Source: Sindora glabra
Taxonomy: Eukaryota > Streptophyta > Magnoliopsida > Fabales > Fabaceae
DNA length: 64,000 bases
NCBI GenBank assembly: GCA_020226215.1
Contig: CM035232.1
Span: 20,496,316-20,560,315 of the forward strand
Direction: 5' to 3'
The notes beneath the pieces are model-generated. The model had not been told where the DNA came from and did no database searches. It worked only from the letters and a program-made list of their open reading frames with translations. This document shows positions 1-11,429 of the stretch, piece by piece. Every line of letters begins with the position of its first letter. Positions within the stretch are counted from its first letter, which is position 1. The translations under genes were made by a program, and so were the position numbers.

Positions 1-952
1 ATTAAAAGTTAGGAATCGGAGCTAATGGAGACGGACGTTTGGAGACTTGGAAAGTCTGCATTTTTCAACCATATGGGGTGGCATCCATGTTCGATAATGA
101 TTAGTGATTGCCACGTCTGCTTTTTTTAAGGGACAAGGCTCACATGCTGATGAGTCCATAAGCCAATTATTTTCGTCAAGCCTGCGACTTTTCCGGGCCT
201 GTTTTTCTGTTATGCCTGGGTGGGCCTACATAATAATATTCACCTTCGATTGGCATGTGCACATGCTGGAGAAATTTTCATATATTTCGATGATAATATG
301 TACCTTTAGTTTTATTTAATAAAAAATTATTACAATTTTTAATATTTGAAATATTATAAATTATAAATTTTAATGTAATTACGTCATAAAAAATTAAAAT
401 AATATTTAAATTTAAACAGTAAAATAAGAATTATGTTCTTCATATATGTTTCTCCCGCATGTTCTCTCAGAACTGGGTGGGAGCCCGGGGGTGCCTGTTC
501 CGTGCTTTATCTTCTAATTGTGAATGTCGTTTTTGACTTATGGTTTGCTGATATTAATATTCATATCCTGGATAATTCCGCGATGATAACCTCTTATAGC
601 TTTTTTAAATGATTTGCACATTATTTTATTTATTCATAATTTTATTAATTTAATGAAAATTATGATGTAGGATTAAGTAGGGTGAAATAGGTTAAATTGG
701 ATAATAAGGCCAATAAATAAATTTATTTAAATAAATAAATTATGCTTAATTTTAATAAGTTCATCTCATAAGCTTATATGGTTTGCTTACATAATAATTA
801 ATAAGTTTACATATATAACATCATATATAATATATATATTTATAAAATTTAAATATATAATATTAATATATTTTAATACACACAATCATAAATGTATATC
901 AAATGCAATTATTGATTTTTTTTCTTACTTTAAAGATCTCTGCTTGTTAACT
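1..952. other. AT-rich intergenic DNA, no gene seen
   Basis: No open frame with protein-like composition, splice logic or family motif is visible on either strand. The short frames present are low-complexity. The first 330 bases and a patch near 470-560 are less AT-rich than the rest but show nothing I recognise. Confidence 0.6.
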
Positions 953-1010
953 TATTTGAATATTTATTTATATAAATAAATATTTAAATATATAAATAAA
1001 TATTCAAATA
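953..1010. repeat. Perfect 20-bp inverted repeat (hairpin)
   Basis: The arm at 953-972 is exactly the reverse complement of the arm at 991-1010, and the 18-base spacer is itself nearly palindromic, so the whole 58 bases can fold into one AT-only stem. It may be a remnant of a small inverted-repeat element or simply AT-rich sequence prone to palindromes. Confidence 0.6.
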
Positions 1011-3307
1011 GATTGGTAGTCCAATTTTTTTTTAATTTTAGTTTTATATAAATTAACAATGTAGCTCTGTACTAATAATTTATAAAGAAAATTTAATTTA
1101 TTTAAAATAAAATTCAATCCTACTTAATTTATTTCCATCAATTAAGGTAGGTAAATAAGAGAAAAAGATTAAAAAGAAAATTATAAATATTTTTCTTAGT
1201 ACAGAACTTTCTAAAATTTCTCACATGCATGTAACTTTTTTTTAAAATTTGTAAAATACTAATTATTTGATAAAGTAAACATGCAGGAGCTACAAACTGA
1301 CCGAGATTCGGCCAGAAATTTGAATTATCCATTTCTAGTCAATTCCCCTTAATCCTGGCCCTAATCATGTCCTCGCCAGTAAGAAACCCTTCCACGCTAG
1401 CGTTTGGCCGAATATATTATATAATTTATAATATTTATTACTTACAAAAAGTCAAAAAAACATTGCTTTAAGAGCACACTAACTAACGAATCATGTCGTA
1501 TTGAAAAGTAAAATAGAGGGAGCTTGTCGTGGATCATGATATAAGAGTGTATTGATATATTATCAAATTTTATTATATATTAAATTTATTTTTTAAAATT
1601 AAATTTAATATATTATATAATGATGGATTAATAATTAAATATGATAATACGTTAATATATTATTATATTAATAATATATTATAAAATTTTCCCAAAACAA
1701 AAACCGGACTAGTACGTATATATGATATGAAAAGCATTAGATAGAAGGGTGAAGAAAGGCAATGACGTATGGGAAAGAATGGGGAGGAATCTGATTTTGA
1801 AGCGAAGTTTAATGGAAAATCGGATTTAATTCCGCCTCAATCCCCGCTGACTTAAATCCCGCCGAAGTACAAGGACAAGCAAAGCGAAACCCGCGCCTTT
1901 GATCACTGTGGCAGACGCTTTAGTCAAATTTCACTTTAACCATAAACATGGAATTGGGTGGAATTCCCTTGAACCTATATTAATATAAACATTTCCATTT
2001 GATTCAACTACGTTTTCTTTTCGATGGAAATTTTCTTTTTAGAACTCAAATTAATTTATAAATTTAATTATTAATATCATTATTATTTAAGATGTAAATT
2101 AAGTAATTATTAAATTATGAGTATAATATAATATTTACGTTCAATATTAAATAAGTAGATGTGAATGGAGGATCTATAATTTAATTTAATTAATGTTATT
2201 AAAAAGTTTTTACCTCTCTAATCTTAGTACTTTCTAAATTCATTTATTAGAATATAAAAAATAGGGTTACCTCTTTTTAGAGAAAATATGTGAGTTAGGG
2301 TTTTACAAATATATAGTTCTTTTTTACTTTTGGACAACGTTATAGAGAGTTTGATTTTTTAAAAAGTTTGTTGTATCCATTGTATGATTACAATTAATAC
2401 ATTAAAATTTATATTTTTAATTTTAATTTACTTATTTTATGATTTAAAAAATAATTCAATGATGAAATATTCAACTTTTTAAAAAATAAGCTACTTGTAA
2501 CATTAGCCTTTACTTTTTCGTTTTTATTTGTGTTTGTTTTCAAGTAAATATTCTTGGGTTCTAATTAATCATGAATTATTTTGGGCTAATCAATTCCTAG
2601 GGCTACTAAAGCTGCCAATATTGCAAGGGAAGCCATGAACATGCTAAGTGATTCAAGTAGAGCTATAAAGCTTAATTTCCCCCTTCTATATGATTTTATT
2701 AATTTTTCTTCTCGAATTGTTTACAAAATTCATACAATGATATATAATATTAAGTTTTCCCTACTATTGTTTAAAAATTATTTCCTATTTTTCAATTTTT
2801 AAAGAAAATTTCAGATGACTATTTTTAAAAATTATAATCTTAAATATGTAACTTAAAATTAAAAAAAATAAAAATAATTTTTAGATGCCATCTTAACTTT
2901 TTTTTAGTCTTGTAATTAAATAAATTTCTTTATTTGCAATATTGATTGTCCTCCATTTTTTTGTTTCTCTTGAATATGAAAATAGTTTTTGAAAACAAAA
3001 AATGATTTTTTTAAAAAAATAATAACATATTCAAATACGTTCAATCAATCTATTTTTATGGTTTTGAAAACAAAAATTCTTGCTTAACAAACTATTTTTA
3101 TAATTTATTTTCAAAAATTATAATTTTAAATATACAACTTGAAAAATAAAAAATAGAAAAAACTTTTAAATGTTTTCTTTTTTTTTTCTTGATAGTAATT
3201 TTGTAATTAAATGGAACTTTTCTTTATTTGTTTCATCAAACACTATCAATTATTTGTTTTTATTAAATATAAAAATAATTTTAAATAAAATAAATTTTAA
3301 GAATATT
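1011..3307. other. Intergenic DNA, no gene seen
   Basis: Almost entirely AT-rich. A patch of more balanced composition at about 1735-1950 has no coherent reading frame. Two loosely similar AT-rich passages near 2700-3200 suggest an old duplication. No gene or element could be supported. Confidence 0.55.
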
Positions 3308-3725
3308 TTTTAAAAAATATATACCTAAATATACCTAATATTTTTCCATGAATTCCATGTTTAAATGTTTTTTATTCATCCTTCAGATGCATCTTATATC
3401 AATTTCATCTTCTACAGATAATAGATTGATTTGATTTGATCTCTTCGTTAGTATTCTTTCAATTGGTTAATCACTATAGTGTTAAGTTCTAGATTAACAA
3501 ACACAATGAAATTTTTAAAAAAAATTATATACCTAAATATACCTAATATTTTTCCATGAATTCCATGTTAAAATATTTTTTATTCATGCTTCATATGCAT
3601 CTTATATCAATCATCTTTCACAGATAATAGATTAATTTGATTTGATCTCTTTGTTAGTATTCTTTCAATTGGTTAATCACTATAGTGTTAAGTTCTAGAT
3701 TAAGAAACATAATAAAAAATTTTTT
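3308..3725. repeat. 208-bp tandem duplication
   Basis: Two head-to-tail copies with a 208-base offset: the motif atacctaaatatacctaata begins at 3321 and again at 3529. The similarity runs through the segment ending agttctagattaa in both copies. The copies differ by scattered substitutions and small indels, so the duplication is not recent. No coding content is seen. Confidence 0.85.
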
Positions 3726-6700
3726 TAAAAAAATTGAAACCTACTAGTGATCTATGTGAAAAATCATAAACCAATGATGAAATTATGCTTTTATAGAGTA
3801 AAATCAAACTCATTGTAGAAGAGTCTAAATTAAATCGATCCTTTTATTTCTAAATTGATGAACTCATGAACAAATTTACTTTTGCTTCCAATGTATACTT
3901 AAATACATAAAAAATTTAATTACAAATGCACTAACGATCAAATGAGTCACAAACACATAAACATTTGGATGAATCATGAACACAGTTTAATTAGAATAGT
4001 CTCTTTATAGTATCCACACAAGCAATCAATAACTCTAATCAATATTAGATAAGATTGATCTTAATTTAATGCAATGTTAGTTATAAGTTTTTTTTTTAGT
4101 TTTTAGGATCACATTCAATTCACTTAATTAACTGTAGATACTACCATCTAATAGGAGAAATAGGTTTTATCAACATCAACAAGATTTTTATCTAATTAAT
4201 CAATTGATTTATTACAATCCCTAACTAAAGTTACCTTAACAAAGGATATAGGTGGACTTTGATTATTAACTAGGCCTAATGATAATTTTGGTCAATAATC
4301 AACCTATATTTTACTTAAGTATATCCTAATCATATTATACTATTACTTAATGAAATCTAATCACATTGGGTCTATACCAATTAGAGGCTATAATCTAACT
4401 AATAGTTCTTAATTATATTATGACCTTAATATATGACTCACTCCTTATGTATGACTCCATAGATTCTTGTTACATTGGTGGTAATCTTAAAATCTTATTT
4501 TAATATATCAATCAATGAACGGTATCTAACAACTTGCATCACCATTATCTAAGCAGTGAGAATGTTAGTGATTTGATATGACCTTTTTATCACCAATGTT
4601 ATATTTAAGTTAATCTTTTTTGTCCTGGATATCTAATCAAACTCAATGCATGAAATATGTCACCCCTCTTTATAGTTTAATCCATATGTTTCTTGACTCC
4701 TAAGCAAAGTAATTCACAACAAACGGATTAATGTTACATATTGATTCATTTAAGGATGACCATGTATTTCATAATCTTGCTAGATCAATGGGCCCATATA
4801 TATTACTCTTCTTATATAAGAGAGACAAAATCTTATCTATGTTACTCACATCTCTCTACATGATTTGTAGTATACCTAATCATCATGTTTTAAGCCAATC
4901 CTATAATAAGTGAAATTAGATGACATTAAAATATATGATTCCTTATGCATGGATTATAATGATTTCAAATCAAAGGACCAAGTACATTTTTATTAGTATG
5001 AGAATTATTTATGACACTCATATAGTGATTCATATAGCATTCTCATATTCTCATAACAAGTTTATCCAATGCATTTATTCTCTAATATATACCCAAATAT
5101 TGACTTGATATCTTATATCTATAACTTGTGAAATTTGATCATCACCCAATATCATATTTATTTATATTATGCAAATATAAAAAAATATATATAATAAATT
5201 GAAATGCCTTTATAAAGAAAATAAAACATAGTATAATGTATACTAATACAAACTATGATTAACTTCTAAAACATACGTCAACATATAGAAACATAAAGAG
5301 TAAAATAACAAATAAATAATATGTAATAGATGAAATTAATATTGAAAATTTACAATGAACTAAATTAATTTAACTTATATTTGTAAAAAATCTAAAACAA
5401 AAAGAAAAATTAACAATAATTTAAATATTCATTTTAAATAAGAATTTAAATATGTATTTTGAAGTATATATTATCCAATAACTTTTCCGAAAATTAATAT
5501 TTAAATTATTATAATTTATTTTTTATTTATAATACCTATTTTAGTCATTCACATATATAAATTATATCATTCTATCCATTACAAATTTTTTATATCAATT
5601 TCATTTTTCACATTTTATTGTATCCTATTTTAGTCATTTTATCTATCAAGTTATTAACCATTTATAGAGATACTAATGAAGGGACTAAATTAATTAGATT
5701 ATCATTTATAAAAGGCAATCAATTTGATTTTTTATATGTATATTTCCACAAGGAGAATATATTTTGCCATGATATTATCCATTGACTTAATTATGATACA
5801 AGTAATACTTTAACACTAATATATCTTTCCTATTTATATCATAGTATAAGTAATACTTTGTCATAAATAAAATATTTTGTCATGACTTGCTAACCCGTGA
5901 TTGGCATGAAATCTATTTGGCATGGAACCCATTTCTTAATTTCTATTAACCTATATAATTCTACTTTGATATCATCACATTATAATTAATAGATGAATTT
6001 AATTTAAATGAACTCTATTTTATATGCATTTCAAAATCTTTACATTCAAAAGTTATGTTGTAGCACACATAAAACTATCTACATGGCTCATATCATTTCT
6101 TAACCATTCTCTATCAAGATTATCGCTCCATTCAAAGAAATTCAAGAAGGTTTCTACTCTTAAACTATTGGTAGTGGTTAGGAAGTTTTTACACACATAT
6201 ATGAAAACATTTAAAATTTAAAACAGTGAAACAATATCTTAATAAACAGATAATTTACTTAATTAGACACTATCATGCATTTCGCATTTCCATAATTAAT
6301 TCACATCATCTTTTACGTAAGATCCATACTATGTCATCAATAAAGTAATGTTAATAACAACAACCATAATCAATTCTATACATAAAGAATAACATTTAAA
6401 CCATCTTGTACCTTTCAATCATCCTTATCTATTCACAAATTCAACTTTGTCCATTATTCATAAACATTTTCAATTTCAGTCCAATATCGTGCCACTTATT
6501 TCTAAACAATCACATATCTCCAATGAGATTTCAAAGTAAATAATACTGTTCACCTACATATACATTCAAGAATTAATCATATGCTTTACCAACTTAAAGT
6601 AATTCATGTAACAAAATGCATTAACATTTATAACAAAACTAAACAGTACCAATGTACATAAATACATGTACATATACATAGACACACACACACACACATG

Positions 6701-9700
6701 TTTATACAATCTATGATCATTTTAAAATTTTCTAACCATATATCCTTGTTGGGTTTCAACATTTCAAGTAAAACTATAATTATATAATTCATTCACATTA
6801 GTTCTAGATATGAACATACTCTAAAATTATAGATAACTACCATGGATTTTGATTTTTGTAATAAAAATAGTCAAGTATGGTAATTCAATATAGGGCTCTA
6901 AAAGGAAACCCATAATTGATTATAGTACTTGAATATACCCACCTAGAAACAAATTATTTTGCAAGTAATTTAGTATGGTACTCGACTATTAGCCCTTGGA
7001 CAATTGTTCCTAAGTCATAATTGAATACCCTATTTGGTTATTGTCTTCAATAACAAGGATGTTAACTATATTTGAGTATGGTACTCAAATATGAGCTTTT
7101 TGAAAGCACTCCTATGACTATATTCGAGTATCATACCCAAATATATATTGGGCTTTTTTTTAATTTTTCTTGGATTTTATTGTTTAATTAACCAATTACA
7201 TGCCATTTTCATAATTTAACAACCTTAATTCAAAAAATTCCAACTACAAACATTCCCATTCATTCTTCTACACAAAACAAACTAAGTTCTACCCAATTAA
7301 TAAACTTATATAAATATTCTTTAAAGGATCTTAGTAACATTAACATATGAACTTAAATAATACAAATAATTGTTTTCCTGGATAAAATTTTCATGAGAGA
7401 TAATTTTTTTTATATTTTTTACATTTATTTAAATTTTTATTATTTTTGTGATATGAAATAAAAGTGTCATAGTTTTCAATTTTTTGTGCTATAATTTGTG
7501 ACATAAATAATATTTTGCTATAAGTAAAATGTTCTCATAACTTAATTCATGGTATAAGTGATTTTTTATCATGAGCAAAATTTTCATATGACATAAATTT
7601 TTTATATTTTATATATTTATTTGAATTTTTTAATTCTCATAATAAGAGATAAAATTACCTTAGTTTTCAAATTTTTGTAGCATAATTTGTGATATAAGTA
7701 ATCATTTTGTAATGAATGTTATTCTTACTCTTTACTCACTCCCTCCTTATAGATCGTAGAGTTTACAGTTTTATGGATCTCACTGTCTATTAGTAGAGGC
7801 CTTAAAATCAATTCTTTTTTTTATGATGCATCAAGTGAGGTAACCATTTTGAAAATTACATTATTAATTAATTTTTCTTGTTTGAACAAAAATTATTTAT
7901 AAGATTTGAACTCCTATCCTTTAATAACCAAAATTAGCCTCGTACTAGAAAATTTTTCTTTGAACCAATACTTTGTTGGCTTTTCAAACCAACTATGGAA
8001 AAGATAATATTGAATTATTTACTTAAATAGGTTTATATATTAGCATTAACCTAATTTATTCAGAAGAAAAAAAGTTAGATTGTAGGCATATAATAGACTG
8101 CTATTTTAATTTCCACTCCTATGAACACTATATTATCGGTAAACCAATAAAAATTTCCTAACCTTGAAAACCTGCTAATTATTATTACTTTACACATATA
8201 TTAAACTAAAGAATTCTTTGATCAAATTTAGACTTTGTTTCCTTGAAAAATATTTCTCATAAGAAAATATCATTTACATATATATATTAATATTAATGAA
8301 AGAATAATATATCACTTATATTAATAATTAAAATATCATTTGCTTATATAAATTCCTCTATCACATATATATTAAGATAGAGTAAGTTACTTTTTTCAAA
8401 ATTTTCATATTTAATATTAAATAAATAAAATATTTTTCTTTGTTTTAATATTTTATATACTATATTTTATAAAAAAATATTTTCGAACTTCAACAAAATA
8501 GTGGTTGCCTATTCAGTCGATCTAATGCTTATCAACATCTAATGTAAGAATTTCATAAAAGGGTTATAATTTTCTTATAACTTTTCCATATATTAAAATT
8601 CACGAATAAGGAGTGAACTAACATCCATTTAATTGGACATATGAGAGCGGATTATATTCGGAGCAAAAACTTTAAAACGGGGTAGCAGCACTCATGTACC
8701 AGTAAGATCTCAATGGATCTCAGATTATTATTTAAAAAAGAAAAAGAAAAAGGAAGCCGAAAGGCTTATTTTGCACTACCATTTTGTTCGTATATACTAC
8801 AATATGCAGTTAGATATAATACCAACAGTTATTTAGTTTAATTAGTTTAATGAAAGTATGTTAAGTCCTAAATTATTCCGAATTTAATAAAAGGTTTTTG
8901 AATTCTATATTTAAAAATTAATCATTCATTACTCTTGTTGGAAACAAAAATTAATCTTATACTTAATAAAAAATGTGTAATTATACCTCGAATGTAATAA
9001 AGAAAAAAGATATAATAGATAATTAATATATTATACAATACTATATTAATATATCATTTAACTCAATAGCACATCAACTTTATTTTTTTTAAAGGTCAGA
9101 ACTTGCATGCTATATAATAATGTATTAATAATTTTATATATGATTGTATATATTAATATTATATTAAAATTTTAATTTTAAATTTAATCCATTATTAATG
9201 TGAAACGTTTTACATTATCAATGAGTAAGATAATGACACATCATTAAAAAATAGTAATTAAAATTTTCTATTAGCGATAAAAAAATTTAACTATTTTTTA
9301 TTAATGTGATATTACATAAATAAGTTATAGTTTAAAATAATTAATATCTATAATAAATTGAATTTAAATTCCAATTTTTTTACAAGTAAGTCCAACCCAA
9401 ACAAGACTGAAAATTAAACTAAGTAGTTTTTGTTGAGATTTCTGCTTGCTGAGTTTTGGGTATGTATGCAAGGGGTGGAGAGAAAGTTGTCCAGTGAAGT
9501 GAAGCTTGCACTTCAGTTCCTTTAGACTTTATAGGCCCAATTGAGTTGTTTCTTGAAAGTTCTTGATAGTGCTTGCCCAAATCAGTTTTAATGGAAGATT
9601 TGTCCCTCCCATTGGGCTTTAAGGCTCAAATGGCCATCTAGAACCTCCACAGCGTTTATGCCTCTTTGTTTGTATTCTGCAGTCACGAGGTTATGCAGCT

Positions 9701-9741
9701 TGAAACTAAACCACACTTGTAAAGGGATACTCTCAAGACAG
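3726..9741. other. Long gene-free AT-rich tract
   Basis: No supported gene. The part at about 4100-5160 is less random than its surroundings and reads, on the minus strand, like a degraded plant LTR or retroelement untranslated region, but no matching second LTR or coding domain was found. The part at 6880-7150 repeats variants of gagtatggtactcaaatatg. Frames in the area are short and lack any family motif. Confidence 0.5.
6682..6698. repeat. (AC)n microsatellite
   Basis: Uninterrupted AC dinucleotide run of about eight units within intergenic DNA. Confidence 0.85.
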
Positions 9742-9794
9742 TTAACCTAATCCTCCATAACTCCAGGTATATATTAACCTAATCCTCCGTAACT

Positions 9795-9797
<3 letters not shown>
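9742..9797. repeat. 24-bp near-exact tandem repeat
   Basis: The segment ttaacctaatcctccataac (plus tcca) at 9742-9765 recurs at 9774-9797 with one substitution (cat to cgt). It directly abuts the long AT microsatellite, so slippage or unequal exchange at the same spot is the likely origin. Confidence 0.85.

Positions 9798-9860
<63 letters not shown>
9797..9860. repeat. (AT)32 microsatellite
   Basis: A perfect run of about 32 AT units, the longest simple repeat in the window. It is likely length-variable between individuals. Confidence 0.95.
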
Positions 9861-9863
<3 letters not shown>

Positions 9864-10329
9864 TGATTTTTCATTTGGCATTTCATACAGCCTAACTTAA
9901 CCTCATTTTCAGCCTCATAATCTGTAGAATTAGACCACCGCCCAAACTAGTAACTTATAAAGTTTGGAAAATAATTGGTTACACGCTACAATGGGAGCAC
10001 ATAATTTAAACACATAAGGTTGGAACCACTTATTTTAAGTCCATATTGGATTAGCTGATTTAATCGAAAATAAAATTTTGATCCCATTTGAATGAATCTA
10101 GAAAATTGCATAAAGGGTTGAATTGCTTTGAATTATTTAGAATGATCATTGAATTGGTATATCCATTGAACCGGTGTGACCATCCTTGTGCCACTTTAAA
10201 ATTAAAAAAATCTCAATCCTAAGGAATCATACATTCAAAGACTCGCCTAGCTTTCACTGCTGTCTTATAATACTAACACCTTTCATTAAATATAAGGCAT
10301 AGTATTTTCTATTTTCTATATATAATTTT
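9861..10329. other. Intergenic flank of the copia element
   Basis: No gene or repeat recognised between the AT microsatellite and the left LTR. The last bases before the LTR (10325-10329, atttt) are a possible target-site duplication partner of gtttt after the right LTR. Confidence 0.5.
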
Positions 10330-10475
10330 TGTTAGTGAACTAAGCATATTAGTTTCTTATATGCTAAGATACATAAGTTTAGGCTTATTTCTTGTAACTT
10401 TATATTTTTATTATAAATAGACTTACCTTTTTCGGTTAAAGATATGATCTTGCAAATATTTCTTCTTTTTTAACA
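10330..10475 (+). repeat. Left LTR (146 bp)
   Basis: Begins TGTTAGTGAACTAAGC and ends about TAACA, so it keeps the TG...CA ends. It aligns along its whole length with the right LTR. The main difference is a roughly 20-base stretch present only in the right LTR after atgctaagatacat. The LTR is short, and the many substitutions between copies point to an old insertion. Confidence 0.85.
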
Positions 10476-10489
10476 TAATATTTAGAGCC
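10476..10489 (+). promoter_or_regulatory. Degenerate primer-binding site (initiator tRNA-Met type)
   Basis: The bases taatatttagagcc directly after the left LTR resemble the plant copia primer-binding site TGGTATCAGAGCC, complementary to initiator methionyl-tRNA, with several substitutions. Confidence 0.6.
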
Positions 10490-10963
10490 TAAATAAAACT
10501 ATAAAACTTAAATAGATCTCTAAACCTATTAAACACCTTTTTTCCTTCTTTTTTTTTTATGTGTGACTGGTCACGGAAAATTTGGTAGTGACTTCGGGTC
10601 ACATATTTGAAAGAAAGATAAAAGAATCTAAATTTTCATAATTGCTATTACTGTGTGTATGACTGCTGATTGCACATGAATAGTACCAGCAATTCTATTT
10701 AAAGTAGTTGATAGATAACAAGTGGTCCATTTTGAGAATTAGGTGGCTCGAAACATAAATTGGCAGTCGACGACCTCTTCTAGGTAGTGTGTGAGTAACA
10801 TGCACTCATTGTCAGACCGCACATGAGCTCTACACGTAGAACAGCTTATCTGTGCGTGACAACACGTGAGGTACTTTTCAGTGATGCATCTTCGCCTGCA
10901 ACTTCGATTTTATGCATCGCACCTCCCTGTGTGATTGAATCAATAATTTGAGTACTCTAATTG

Positions 10964-11429
10964 TGGTTTTTTGAATTTATTTAATTTTTTTGTGCCATTG
11001 TCCTATTAATCTTTTACAATAATGATGGAAATAAATAAATCGGACTTGGTTTGGGTAAAAAAACCCATAATAATGATTTCAAATCCTTCTTCTCTAATTT
11101 AATTCCTATTGCTATAAAAATGACTGATTGAAAACTTGACATTGATGAACGTGAATATTTTACAAGGAAAAAATCTATTGAGTATTTCTTTGAGGGTGGT
11201 CTTTTGAATTTATTTGATTTTTTTGTGCCATTGTCCTATTAATCTTTTACAATAATGATGGAAATAAATAAATCAGACTCTAGTTTAGGTAAAAAAACCA
11301 ATAATAATGATTTCAAATCCTTTTTCTCTGATTTAATTCCTATTGCTGTAAAAATTACTAATTAAAAACTTAATACAGATAAATGTGAATATTTTACGAG
11401 GAAAAAATCTATTGAGTATTTCTTTGAGG
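10964..11429 (+). repeat. 233-bp tandem duplication in copia leader/gag
   Basis: Two adjacent copies, about 10964-11196 and 11197-11429. The landmark tgtgccattgtcctattaat starts at 10991 and at 11224. The copies differ by about a dozen substitutions and small indels. The duplicated unit spans the end of the leader and the gag start, so two candidate gag starts exist (near 11022 and at 11255). Only the second leads on into the rest of gag. Confidence 0.9.

Noticed and set aside
7890..7930. tRNA-like word gatttgaactcc on the plus strand (gagttcaaatc on the minus strand)
   Set aside because: Resembles a T-arm, but no acceptor stem, D-arm or anticodon arm can be folded around it.
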